Below are positions 35,266 through 43,383 of a stretch of DNA of 64,000 nt, piece by piece (the stretch's first letter is position 1; the number at the start of each line of letters is the position of its first letter). The notes beneath the pieces were generated by a model, which saw only the letters and a program-made list of their open reading frames with translations, did not search any database and was not told where the DNA came from. Position numbers and translations under genes: made by a program. Source of the stretch: Planctomonas psychrotolerans (GTDB lineage Bacteria; Actinomycetota; Actinomycetes; Actinomycetales; Microbacteriaceae); contig NZ_SJEV01000001.1 of the NCBI RefSeq assembly GCF_008642235.1, forward strand, positions 1,628,390 to 1,692,389, in the 5' to 3' direction.

Positions 35266-36086
35266 GATTCACGCGTCCCGTCTGTGCTGGCAGCACCGTC
35301 GGCGCCCCTGGCGGATGCGGGCCCGGTGCCGACGATGGCGAGGAAGATCTCCTCGAGGGTGGGGTGTTTCTCGACGTACTCGACGGTCGTCGGGGGCAGC
35401 AGCCGCCTCAGTTCCGCGAGCGTGCCATTCGCGATGATGCGCCCCTCGTGGAGGATCGCGATGCGGTCGGCGAGGTGCTCGGCTTCGTCGAGGTGCTGCG
35501 TCGTCAGCAGAATGGTGGTCCCGCCGGCGGCGAGGTCCGTGATGGTCCGCCACACGTCGATGCGCGACTGGGGATCGAGCCCCGTGGTCGGTTCGTCCAG
35601 GAAGACCACCCCGGGGTTTCCGATGAGGCTCATGGCGATGTCGAGCCGTCGCCGCATCCCTCCCGAGTAGGTGCCGGCCTTCCGCCCGCCCGCGTCGGTG
35701 AGGTCGAACCGGGCGAGCAGGTCGTCGGCAACGGCGGCAGGATTCGGCACGTGGCGCAGCTTGGCGATGAGGACGAGGTTCTCCCGGCCGCTGAGGATCT
35801 CGTCCACGGCGGCGAACTGCCCGGTGAGGCTGATCTCCTCGCGGACCCGACCGGCGTGGGTGCCGACGTCGAGACCACCGACGGTGGCGGTGCCCCCGTC
35901 CGCCGCGAGCAGCGTCGCCAGAATGCGAACGGTGGTGGTCTTGCCTGCTCCGTTCGAACCGAGGAGCGCGAAGATGCTTCCCGGGGCGACCTCGAAGTCC
36001 ACGCCCCGGAGCACTTCCACATTCCGGAACGATTTCCGGAGCCCCTGCACGCGGATGGCGGGAGGGGAGTCGATGATCGCGGTCAT
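35262..36086 (-). CDS. ABC exporter ATP-binding protein (DrrA-like)
   Basis: 274 residues: Walker A GSNGAGKTT (about residues 42-50), signature YSGGMRRRLD (about 140-149), Walker B VVFLDEPTTGLDP (about 160-172) and the DrrA-type C-terminal extension. ATG 36084-36086 overlaps the DUF1048 stop (ATGA), so PadR, DUF1048, ATPase and permease are translationally coupled. Confidence 0.92.
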   Translation of the reverse strand: MTAIIDSPPAIRVQGLRKSFRNVEVLRGVDFEVAPGSIFALLGSNGAGKTTTVRILATLLAADGGTATVGGLDVGTHAGRVREEISLTGQFAAVDEILSGRENLVLIAKLRHVPNPAAVADDLLARFDLTDAGGRKAGTYSGGMRRRLDIAMSLIGNPGVVFLDEPTTGLDPQSRIDVWRTITDLAAGGTTILLTTQHLDEAEHLADRIAILHEGRIIANGTLAELRRLLPPTTVEYVEKHPTLEEIFLAIVGTGPASARGADGAASTDGTRES

Positions 36087-36448
36087 GATCCAGCCCCCTG
36101 CTCCCGTTCGGCGCGGTCGACGGCATCGGAGAGTCGTTGCTGCTCCTTGGTGAGCCACGATCCCAGGCCGTAGTTGCGTTTGAACGCTTCGGCGAATTCC
36201 ACCGGGTCGTCTCCGACGACCTCACGGATCGGTGTTCCCGCGGCCGCGCTCTGCTCCAGCAGGTCGGCCAGGTCTTCGAGCATGACGGTCAAGCTCTCGC
36301 CGTCACTCGGACCGGTGTGCATCAGATACCGTTCGATGCCCTCGGCCGCGGTGCGGTAGGCGACCGGCAGCCGCTTGACTCGATCGCGATACGCCCGCCA
36401 GCGCCGCTTGTCGCCGATCAGCGTGGTGATGATGCGGGGGACTCCCAT
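36083..36448 (-). CDS. DUF1048 protein
   Basis: 121 residues from ATG 36448 (AAGGAGG nine bases upstream), helical, with GDKRRWRAYRDRVKRLPVAY near the start. DUF1048 proteins commonly lie between a PadR regulator and an ABC exporter, as here; the function is unknown. The gene starts within the 3' end of the PadR gene. Confidence 0.85.
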   Translation of the reverse strand: MGVPRIITTLIGDKRRWRAYRDRVKRLPVAYRTAAEGIERYLMHTGPSDGESLTVMLEDLADLLEQSAAAGTPIREVVGDDPVEFAEAFKRNYGLGSWLTKEQQRLSDAVDRAEREQGAGS

Positions 36449-36780
36449 GGTTCCGTACCTCCTTGACGGAGCTGTTCGAGATGTTCTGCGAGGAAGCTCC
36501 ATGTCCTCCAGAACTCGGTGAGGTACTCCTGCCCTTGTGCGTTGAGGGAGTACACCTTGCGGGGCGGGCCCTTCTCCGACGGGACCTTCTCCACGTCGAC
36601 CAGACTGCGCTGTTCGATCCGCACGAGCAGGGCGTAGATCGTGCCTTCGGCGATATCGGTGAAGCCCTGGTCCCGCAGTCGTGCGGTGATCTCGTAGCCG
36701 TAGGCGGGTCGTGTGGACAGGAGAGCGAGCACGATGCCCTCGAGCACGCCCTTCAGCATCTCCGTGGTCTGTTTACCCAT
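36418..36780 (-). CDS. PadR-family transcriptional regulator
   Basis: 120 residues with a winged helix (LKGVLEGIVLALLSTRPAYG, then GTIYALLVRIEQ, RKVYSLNAQG) and a short C-terminal dimerisation helix. It is likely a repressor of its own operon, which encodes a drug-type ABC exporter, and would respond to the exported compound. A 30-bp palindrome overlaps its promoter. ATG 36780 is preferred over 36789. Confidence 0.9.
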   Translation of the reverse strand: MGKQTTEMLKGVLEGIVLALLSTRPAYGYEITARLRDQGFTDIAEGTIYALLVRIEQRSLVDVEKVPSEKGPPRKVYSLNAQGQEYLTEFWRTWSFLAEHLEQLRQGGTEPWESPASSPR

Positions 36781-36800
36781 TGCCGCCATCCCGCTACTCA

Positions 36801-36830
36801 GTGTTACTTGCTACCGGTACATAGTATTAC
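36801..36830. promoter_or_regulatory. PadR operator
   Basis: A 30-bp imperfect palindrome centred on ACCGGT (36813-36818), with outer GT-N2-TACT and AGTA-N2-AC arms. It overlaps the -10 of the PadR operon promoter. Confidence 0.6.
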
Positions 36831-36848
36831 AGATTAGCGGCTACGCAA
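36821..36848 (-). promoter_or_regulatory. Promoter of the padR-DUF1048-ABC operon
   Basis: TTGCGT (36843-36848) and TACTAT (36821-36826) on the minus strand, 16 bases apart; the -10 lies within the palindrome. Confidence 0.6.
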
Positions 36849-37077
36849 TAGGCATTCCGTGATTCCCGTCGGGCGAGGCGGCCGCGCGCCTCGGCCATCG
36901 TGGGTCGGCGACGACGAGCGTGCACTGAGTGCGGCCAGGATGGTGCGGCGGCGGCTGAGCGGCGCATGTGGGACGAGGGAAGGGGAGGCGTCATTCTCCG
37001 CCGCCAGGTCTGGCTCGCCGACAACGCGGGTTGCGCTCGCGGCCGCCGTCGCGCCCCGCACCGGCAGCTGAGTGGAA

Positions 37078-37764
37078 CTATCGGTTGCGTTCGGTCGCGG
37101 CGTCCGGGATGAACACGATCTCCGATTCGCGCGGGAGTCCCTCCCCGGAGTCGGTGCGGAAGACGATCGGGAGCCCGCGCGCCCGTGCCCAGTCCGTGCT
37201 GTCGGTGACCTGGACGTGCACGTGCGGTTGCGTGCTGTTCCCCGAGTTCCCGCACTGACCGATCGGCCGGCCGGCCGTCACGCGGTCGCCCACCTGCACG
37301 CGCACCGAGCCCTTCCGCAGGTGAGCCGTGAGCACGTACGGTCCGCCGTCGCCGAGGGAGATCACGACGTGGTTTCCGGCGATCGCACCCGGGCCCCGTC
37401 GGATGCGCCGGGGCTGGGCCGCCAGGTACGGGACCAGTGCGAGCTGCGACCTGCGCGCCTCGTGATCGCGCTCGCCGTCGTGAGCGATGACCACGGTGCC
37501 GGTGGCCGGCGACCTCACGACCGCGCCGAATCCGACGAAGGTTTCCGGTTCTTCTGTCGTCAGGACCGCTCGCCAGTTCCCCCGCGCCGCCCGCCCCCGA
37601 GAATCGACGGGGATGAGGTCGATCGCGTAGGTGGTGCCCATCAGGTCGGTGCCATGGCTCGGCACTCGGCGCGCCGGGCTGTTCCGCGCACGGATCCATC
37701 CCGTCAGGGGGTACGTGAGCGGTACCGGTTCGGATCCGGGCGGCGACTGGGGCACGGGATCCAT
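37078..37764 (-). CDS. M23-family metallopeptidase
   Basis: 228 residues of the lysostaphin-type peptidase domain. Zinc ligands are seen in the N-terminal SHGTDLMGTTYAIDL (His and Asp, about residues 37-51), LTAHLRKGS and QPHVHVQV (about 187-194). Such enzymes cut peptidoglycan peptides, yet no signal peptide or membrane helix is visible, so the product may be cytosolic or exported another way. GGTACGGAAGAGG precedes the ATG. It is monocistronic. Confidence 0.85.
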   Translation of the reverse strand: MDPVPQSPPGSEPVPLTYPLTGWIRARNSPARRVPSHGTDLMGTTYAIDLIPVDSRGRAARGNWRAVLTTEEPETFVGFGAVVRSPATGTVVIAHDGERDHEARRSQLALVPYLAAQPRRIRRGPGAIAGNHVVISLGDGGPYVLTAHLRKGSVRVQVGDRVTAGRPIGQCGNSGNSTQPHVHVQVTDSTDWARARGLPIVFRTDSGEGLPRESEIVFIPDAATERNR

Positions 37765-37810
37765 CCTCTTCCGTACCTCGGTCGAGCGCGAGGGGAGTGA
37801 TTGTGCGGGA

Positions 37811-38446
37811 TCACCCGTCGTCCCGCGGCGGTCCGCCGTACCGCCGGATCGAATGGCTCGCCTGTGCGAGCGCGACGATCTTCAGGATCAGCTGGTTGTG
37901 CATGTGCATGCCGATGGCGGCCGTGAGGATGACGTCCTCGAGGTCGTCCCGTGCATGGGTGACGGTCAGCTGTGCTTCGGCGATGGCATCGGCGGCCCGC
38001 CCGTAGGCCGCGAGGACATCGGCTCCCGGCGCGATCCCAGCCGCTTCCATCGCGGCGACATGCCGGTCCACGGCGAAGCGGGCTTCGCTCGGGTCACCCG
38101 GCCAGCCCATGGCCTGCACCAGACCGTCGACGGACGGCGACGGTTCCGCCGGGCTGCCGTCGAGGCCCAGCACCACGTGCTGCACCGTCCTCAGGAGCAT
38201 CAGTCGCTGGGCAGGGGAGTCATCGGCGCCGATGGCGGCGTCGAGGATCCGGCGGATGTCGTCAAGACCGAGCCCGACGACGGAGCGAAGTCCCTGGATG
38301 AGGGCGAGGCGCCGCACGTGCCGATCGCCGTAGTCGGCCCGCGTCGGGTGAATCGGGTCGCCGGCCGCGAGCAGACCCGAACGGAGGTAGAACTTGATGC
38401 TCGCGGGGCTGACCCCGGTCGCCTCGCTGAGTTCACCGAGTCTCAT
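37811..38446 (-). CDS. MerR-family transcriptional regulator
   Basis: 211 residues: MerR helix-turn-helix at the N-terminus (MRLGELSEATGVSPASIKFY, then LRSGLL), a connecting helix, and a 120-residue C-terminal domain of unknown ligand. No clustered cysteines, so metal sensing is unlikely. ATG 38446 is selected because GGAGGA lies eight bases before it. It is divergent from DUF2306 across a MerR-type dyad. Confidence 0.9.
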   Translation of the reverse strand: MRLGELSEATGVSPASIKFYLRSGLLAAGDPIHPTRADYGDRHVRRLALIQGLRSVVGLGLDDIRRILDAAIGADDSPAQRLMLLRTVQHVVLGLDGSPAEPSPSVDGLVQAMGWPGDPSEARFAVDRHVAAMEAAGIAPGADVLAAYGRAADAIAEAQLTVTHARDDLEDVILTAAIGMHMHNQLILKIVALAQASHSIRRYGGPPRDDG

Positions 38447-38512
38447 GCCGATCTTCCTCCTCCGGAGCATGGGATAGCTGCACGGCCCTCAACTCTCCTG
38501 ATGGTGCAGGCT

Positions 38513-38530
38513 GGATAGTGCAACTATCCT
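38513..38530 (+). promoter_or_regulatory. MerR-type dyad and -10 of the DUF2306 gene
   Basis: GGATAG-TGCAA-CTATCC (38513-38529) is a 6-5-6 dyad whose right arm runs into the -10 box TATCCT (38525-38530), the placement typical of MerR-controlled promoters. A second half-like copy, GGATAGCTGCA, is at 38472-38482. ATG 38537 is six bases after the -10. Confidence 0.55.
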
Positions 38531-38536
38531 ATGAGC

Positions 38537-39028
38537 ATGGACTGGAACCCGCTCCTCGTCACGCATGTGGTCGCCGCGCTGTACGCCCTCGTCATCGGCC
38601 CGGTCAACATCTTCCGTCGCCGCCGGGACCGCACTCATCGCGCTCTCGGGGTCGTCTGGGCCGGGGCCATGTACTACGTCTGCGTGAGCAGCTTCTGGAT
38701 CGTGACCGACGGGCACTACAGCTGGCTGCACGGCCTGTCCGCCTTCACCATCCTCACCGTCACGGTCGGCATCCTCGCCGCGGCGCGAGGCAACGTCCGC
38801 GCACATCGCGGCAACATGATCGGCAGCTACCTCGGCCTTCTCGCGGCCTTCGGGTTCGCCGCGACAGTGCCGTCACGGGCGATCCCCCGGCTGCTCGTCA
38901 CCGATCCGCTCACCGCCCTCCTGGCGGCGACGTTCGTTCTCGGCAGCGTCGCGGTCCTGTACCTCACCCTCAAGCCCCGGCGTCGACGGCGCCGTCCCAC
39001 CCTCCGATTCGAGCGTGCGTCGTCGTAA
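38537..39028 (+). CDS. DUF2306 membrane protein
   Basis: 163 residues with four membrane helices (about 10-27, 42-62, 70-90 and 98-118, plus one near 128-146) and a very basic C-terminus. It fits DUF2306, a family of small membrane proteins of unknown function. ATG 38537 is preferred to 38531 because it coincides with the expected transcription start. Probably controlled by the divergent MerR protein. Confidence 0.8.
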   Translation: MDWNPLLVTHVVAALYALVIGPVNIFRRRRDRTHRALGVVWAGAMYYVCVSSFWIVTDGHYSWLHGLSAFTILTVTVGILAAARGNVRAHRGNMIGSYLGLLAAFGFAATVPSRAIPRLLVTDPLTALLAATFVLGSVAVLYLTLKPRRRRRRPTLRFERASS

Positions 39029-39140
39029 CGCGCGGGAGGTGACCGTGGAGAAGCCTGTCGAGCGCGAGTAACGATCGCGCATCGCCACGACAGACCCGCC
39101 ATACTGGCGGCACACCGTTCGAATCGAAGGAGCTTCACGC

Positions 39141-39962
39141 ATGCCCTCGTCCCCCTCCGTCCAGCTCTATACCGTGCGCGACGCCATCTCGGCCGACCTG
39201 CAGGGCGCCGTTGCCCGCGTCGCCGAGATCGGCTTCACGAAGGTGGAGCCCTACGCATTCGTCGATCGCGCGGATGAGTTCGCCACCGCCTTCGCGGCCT
39301 CCGGTGTCACCGCGCCGTCGGGCCACGCCCCCGTCATCGACTCCGCCGACCCGGCACGGGCGTTCGACGCGGCAATCGCCCTCGGCATCGGCACCGTCAT
39401 CGACCCCTTCATCCCGAGCGACCGCTGGCAGACGGCGGATGACGCCCGCCGCATCGCCGACCGGGTCAACGAGCTGCAGGAGCAGGCGGCGAACGCGGGA
39501 CTCCGCTTCGGGTACCACAACCACAACTGGGAATTCTCGAACCAGGTGGACGGACGCCCGATCTACGAGCTGTTCCTCGAGCTTCTCGCGCCGGGGGTGG
39601 TGCTCGAGCTCGACACGTTCTGGTCCACCGTCGGCGGGGCGGACACGCCCGAACTGCTGACGAGGCTCGGTGACCGCGTGCAGTTCCTGCACATCAAGGA
39701 CGGCAAGGTGTCGGGTGACATCGCGAGCAGCCTTCCGAGCAGCGAGAGCGCCCTCGTCGTGCCCGACGCCCTGCAGGCGGCTTTCGAGAACCAGACCCCT
39801 GCCGGGCAGGGCGACGTGGATGTGAAGGCGGTTCTCGCTGCCGCACCCCACGCGCTCCGCGTCGTCGAGTTCGACGGCTACAAGGGTGATGTCTTCGAGG
39901 GCATCGCGGAATCGTTCGCCTGGCTGGCCGAGAACGACGACGCCGCGGAGGCGGGCCAGTGA
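39141..39962 (+). CDS. Sugar phosphate isomerase/epimerase family protein
   Basis: 273 residues of the xylose-isomerase-like TIM barrel (AP endonuclease 2 superfamily). YTVRDAISADLQG, YHNHNWEFSNQVDG (about residues 131-144) with metal ligands and LELDTFWSTVGG are typical of sugar epimerases of this type. AAGGAG precedes the ATG. It overlaps the downstream oxidoreductase by GTGA; such pairs often interconvert inositols or 3-keto-glycosides, but the substrate here is unknown. Confidence 0.87.
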   Translation: MPSSPSVQLYTVRDAISADLQGAVARVAEIGFTKVEPYAFVDRADEFATAFAASGVTAPSGHAPVIDSADPARAFDAAIALGIGTVIDPFIPSDRWQTADDARRIADRVNELQEQAANAGLRFGYHNHNWEFSNQVDGRPIYELFLELLAPGVVLELDTFWSTVGGADTPELLTRLGDRVQFLHIKDGKVSGDIASSLPSSESALVVPDALQAAFENQTPAGQGDVDVKAVLAAAPHALRVVEFDGYKGDVFEGIAESFAWLAENDDAAEAGQ

Positions 39963-41065
39963 GCGGCACCGGACCGGTCGGCGTCGGCGTCATCGGCGCG
40001 GGCGTCATCTCGGGCACCTACCTCGAGAACATGACGTCGTTCCCCGACCTCAAGGTGCTCTTCGTCGCCGACATCGACGCGGATCGCGCGCGTTCGCAGG
40101 CGGAGGCCCACGGCATCCCCGGCCACGGCACCGTCGACGAACTGCTCGCGATCGATGAGATCGAGATCGTGGTCAACCTGACGCTCCCGATCGTGCACGC
40201 GGAGGTCGGTCACCGGATCATCGCCGCCGGGAAGCACGTGTGGAGCGAGAAGCCCCTGGCGCTCGATCACGCATCGGGTGCCGACCTGCTCGCCGCCGCC
40301 ACGTCCGCCGGGCTCACCGTCGCGTGCGCGCCCGACACCGTGCTGGGCGCCGGCATCCAGACCGCGATGCGGTCGATTGCGCGAGGCGACATCGGTGAGC
40401 CGCTCACGGCCACCACGATGTTCCACGTTCCCGGTCCCGACGCGTGGCACCCGAACCCCGAGTTCCTCTTCGCCCGGGGAGCGGGTCCGCTGTTCGACAT
40501 GGGCCCGTACTACATCACCACGCTCGTGCACGCCTTCGGAGCGGCGGATCGCGTCAGCGCCATCTCGTCCACGTCGAAGACGACCCGCACGATCGGGAGC
40601 GGACCGCGCCAGGGCACCGAGTTCGCTGTCGAGGTGCCGACGCACCATGCTGCACTCATCCGCTTCGAGAACGGCCAGTCGGCGCAGTCCACGTTCAGCT
40701 TCCAGAACGCCCTCCCGCGGGCGGGATTCGTCGAGATCAGCGGCACCGAGGGCACTATCGTGCTCCCCGACCCGAACATGTTCGATGGATCGTCCAGCCT
40801 CTGGCACTTCGGTCAGGACGAACCCACGTCGCTCGACGCGACGGGCTCGACCTACGGTCGCGGCTCCGGCGTGCTCGACCTGGCGCGCTCGCTCCGCAGC
40901 GGAGAAGCGGTGAAGGCGAGCGGCGAGATCGCCCTGCACGTGCTCGACGTGCTCCTAGCCGTCTCCGAGGCCGCCGAGAGCGAGCAGGTGGTGGCCGTTC
41001 CATCCACCGTCGATCAGCCGACACCGCTGGCGGAGAGCTGGGACCCCGCGGCCGCGACGCTCTAG
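39959..41065 (+). CDS. Gfo/Idh/MocA-family oxidoreductase
   Basis: 368 residues: Rossmann domain with GVGVIGAGVISGTYLENM (about 6-23), the EKP motif SEKPLALDHASG (about 94-105, lysine and proline of the family) and a C-terminal alpha/beta domain. It would oxidise a sugar or cyclitol hydroxyl with NAD(P). GTG 39959 overlaps the epimerase stop; a terminator follows. Two-gene operon. Confidence 0.9.
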   Translation: MSGTGPVGVGVIGAGVISGTYLENMTSFPDLKVLFVADIDADRARSQAEAHGIPGHGTVDELLAIDEIEIVVNLTLPIVHAEVGHRIIAAGKHVWSEKPLALDHASGADLLAAATSAGLTVACAPDTVLGAGIQTAMRSIARGDIGEPLTATTMFHVPGPDAWHPNPEFLFARGAGPLFDMGPYYITTLVHAFGAADRVSAISSTSKTTRTIGSGPRQGTEFAVEVPTHHAALIRFENGQSAQSTFSFQNALPRAGFVEISGTEGTIVLPDPNMFDGSSSLWHFGQDEPTSLDATGSTYGRGSGVLDLARSLRSGEAVKASGEIALHVLDVLLAVSEAAESEQVVAVPSTVDQPTPLAESWDPAAATL

Positions 41066-41090
41066 CGTTCGGTAGCAGCGTCCACCGAGA

Positions 41091-41125
41091 AAGGGTCTGA
41101 CCGGGACGACGCCGGTCGGACCCTT
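41091..41125 (+). terminator. Terminator of the epimerase-oxidoreductase operon
   Basis: A 14-bp stem (41091-41104 with 41112-41125, one G-T pair) and a seven-base loop, followed by CCTTC. Confidence 0.75.
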
Positions 41126-41261
41126 CCTTCGTGGGCATGGGAGTGGCGGGAGACGCCTGTCGGGCGGCGGATGCTGCGATCGCCGCCCGAACGGCGCTGC
41201 GAGAATGGGGCATGCCGAGATTCGACCGAGTGTCCGTTCCTGCCCGGGCCGAGGTCGACAG

Positions 41262-41738
41262 GTGAAGCGGTTCGGTCCCCTCGAGCTTCCGGCGAACGCG
41301 TTGGTGCTGGGTGACTCGGCCGGGTCGCACGTGGAACTGACGCCGGCAGCGCTCGTTCTTCGGCGGTTCGAAGCGGATGCGCGGCACATCCCCTGGACGG
41401 ACGTAACCTCAGCGACGCTGCGCGTGGCCGAGACCCGGTTTCGCTGGCCGGGTCTCGCGACGACGGTCGTCATCGGCCTGCTGGCCGGGATAGCGGGGGA
41501 CTGGGGTCTTGGAAGCGACGAACCGGATGAGGGGGAGATCACGATCGCCCTCCGCGACGGGTCGGTCCTCACCGCCCCGCTGACCCGCCACCACGTGGGT
41601 GGATACTGGGTGCGCACCGTGCGGGCCGCATCCGCGTTGCTTCGCCGCATGGTCGACGATCCGGCGTCACGCTCACTCCTGGCGACCCCGGAGCGCCTCA
41701 TCGATCTGTTGGCCCGTCGACAAAACGGGCTTAGCTGA
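41262..41738 (+). CDS. Hypothetical protein (158 aa)
   Basis: 158 residues from GTG 41262 (GAGG seven bases upstream; the frame before it lacks signals). The N-terminal half (LVLGDSAGSHVELTPAALVL then RRF) has the feel of a small PH-like beta domain; one short hydrophobic stretch lies near residue 60-75. No known family recognised. Confidence 0.65.
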   Translation: MKRFGPLELPANALVLGDSAGSHVELTPAALVLRRFEADARHIPWTDVTSATLRVAETRFRWPGLATTVVIGLLAGIAGDWGLGSDEPDEGEITIALRDGSVLTAPLTRHHVGGYWVRTVRAASALLRRMVDDPASRSLLATPERLIDLLARRQNGLS

Positions 41739-41795
41739 AAGACTGCCTCGAATCGGGGTCTACGCTTGACTGTCGCCTCGTCGTTCGGAGAACCC

Positions 41796-43148
41796 ATGTC
41801 CAGTCCTGCCTCAGAGCTCACGGCCGCTCGCACACCGGCCAACCCCCGCTCCCGCGTCGTGCTCGCCAGCCTCATCGGCACCACGATCGAGTTCTACGAC
41901 TTCTACGTGTACGCCACGGCGGCTGTACTCGTGTTCCCCTACCTCTTCTTCCCCCCGGGCAACGAGACGACGGCACTGCTCGCATCGTTCGCCCTGTTCG
42001 GTGCGGCCATGGTGGCCCGCCCCCTGGGTGCGGTGGTGTTCGGACACCTCGGCGACAAGCACGGCCGCAAGGCCACTCTCGTCGGTGCACTGCTCACCAT
42101 GGGCATCGCGACCTTCCTGATCGGTGTGCTGCCCACGTACGCCGCGGTCGGCTGGTTCGCCCCGTTGATGCTCGTGATCCTGCGCCTGGCCCAGGGCTTC
42201 GCGCTCGGTGGTGAGTGGAGCGGTGCCGCGCTCGTGGCCACCGAGAACGCGCCCGCGGGCAAGCGCGCCTGGTACGGCACGTTCCCGCAGCTGGGAGCAC
42301 CCATCGGATTCATCATCGCCAACGGACTGTTCCTACTCATCGCGGCGCTGCTCCCGTCGGATGACCCGACCCGCCCCTCCACCGCGTTCCTCGAGTGGGG
42401 CTGGCGCATCCCGTTCCTGTTCTCCGCCGTGATGGTGATCGTCGGGCTCTGGGTGCGACTGCGCCTGGTGGAGAGCACCACGTTCGCCAACAAGGCCGAG
42501 TCGGGAGCGCTCGTGCGCGTGCCGCTCACCGCCGTGTTCCGCAACAACTGGCGCGAACTGCTGCTCGGCACCTTCTTCATGCTCGCCACCTACGTGCTCT
42601 TCTACCTGATGACCACGTTCTCGCTGTCCTACGGGCGTGCGGCGACGGATGCGCCGGTCGCCGGCCTCGGCTACGACTACACGACGTTCGTGCTCATGAT
42701 GATCGCGGGTGTGGTGTTCTTCGGCATCTTCACCATGGTGTCCGGGCCGCTCGCCGACCGGTACGGCCGCCGCCGCACCCTTCTGCTGGTCACCGGGGCC
42801 ATCATCGTGTTCGGCCTGCTCTGGGTGCCGCTGCTCGGCGCCGGTTTCCCGGGCGTCATGCTGTGGCTCGTGCTCGGCTTCACGCTGATGGGCATGACCT
42901 TCGGTCCGATGGGGGCGCTGCTGCCCGAGCTCTTCCCCACCAACGTGCGGTACACGGGATCCGGTGTCTCGTACAACGTCGCGTCGATCCTCGGTGCCGC
43001 GGTCGCCCCGTTCATCGCGATCTGGCTGTGGAGCCTCGCCGACGGAAGCCCTGTGCTCGTGGGCGTGTACCTCTCCGTCATGGCCGTCATCACCTTCGTG
43101 GCGCTGCTGATCGGCAAGGAGACGAAGGACATCGACATCGATCGGTGA
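41796..43148 (+). CDS. MHS-family MFS transporter (ProP/KgtP type)
   Basis: 450 residues and twelve membrane helices. The start LIGTTIEFYDFYVYATAAVL (about 24-43) and the loop FGHLGDKHGRKATL (about 87-100) are the signatures of the metabolite:H+ symporter family, which carries organic acids or osmolytes such as proline/betaine. The substrate cannot be told. ATG 41796 has GGAG five bases upstream. The stop codon lies inside a 7-bp tandem repeat. Confidence 0.92.
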   Translation: MSSPASELTAARTPANPRSRVVLASLIGTTIEFYDFYVYATAAVLVFPYLFFPPGNETTALLASFALFGAAMVARPLGAVVFGHLGDKHGRKATLVGALLTMGIATFLIGVLPTYAAVGWFAPLMLVILRLAQGFALGGEWSGAALVATENAPAGKRAWYGTFPQLGAPIGFIIANGLFLLIAALLPSDDPTRPSTAFLEWGWRIPFLFSAVMVIVGLWVRLRLVESTTFANKAESGALVRVPLTAVFRNNWRELLLGTFFMLATYVLFYLMTTFSLSYGRAATDAPVAGLGYDYTTFVLMMIAGVVFFGIFTMVSGPLADRYGRRRTLLLVTGAIIVFGLLWVPLLGAGFPGVMLWLVLGFTLMGMTFGPMGALLPELFPTNVRYTGSGVSYNVASILGAAVAPFIAIWLWSLADGSPVLVGVYLSVMAVITFVALLIGKETKDIDIDR

Positions 43149-43175
43149 TCGGTGATCGGTGATCGGTGATCGGTG
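43141..43175. repeat. Five exact copies of a 7-bp repeat across the MFS stop codon
   Basis: ATCGGTG repeated five times without error, starting within the last codons of the transporter gene (Asp-Arg-stop) and running into the intergenic space. Change of copy number would leave the stop in the first copy intact. Confidence 0.9.
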
Positions 43176-43283
43176 ATCGTGACCGGTGATTCGAGAGATT
43201 CGGGAGATTCTCTGGACAGGATGCTGGGGCGGCGCTAACGTGAGCGAGGCATCCGGCGACGAGGAATGAGAGGGGTGATGAGC

Positions 43284-43340
43284 ATGACTGCGACGAGCGA
43301 GAAGACCCCGCACCCCTCATCCCCCGAGGCCGCCGTCTAA
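43284..43340 (+). CDS. Possible 18-residue peptide upstream of the RIO kinase gene
   Basis: ATG 43284 (GAGAGGGG eight bases upstream) opens MTATSEKTPHPSSPEAAV and then TAA; an ATG at 43278 would add two residues. The spacing to a ribosome binding site is good, but the peptide is too short for coding statistics. It could be a leader of the kinase gene. Confidence 0.25.
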   Translation: MTATSEKTPHPSSPEAAV

Positions 43341-43383
43341 CCGAGCCGATCGCGCTCCGGTGGCCTCCGTTCTGGAGACACCG

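Noticed and set aside
36859..37071. 70-residue frame between the PadR and M23 genes
   Set aside because: No ribosome binding site, arginine-rich composition and overlapping frames in all phases.
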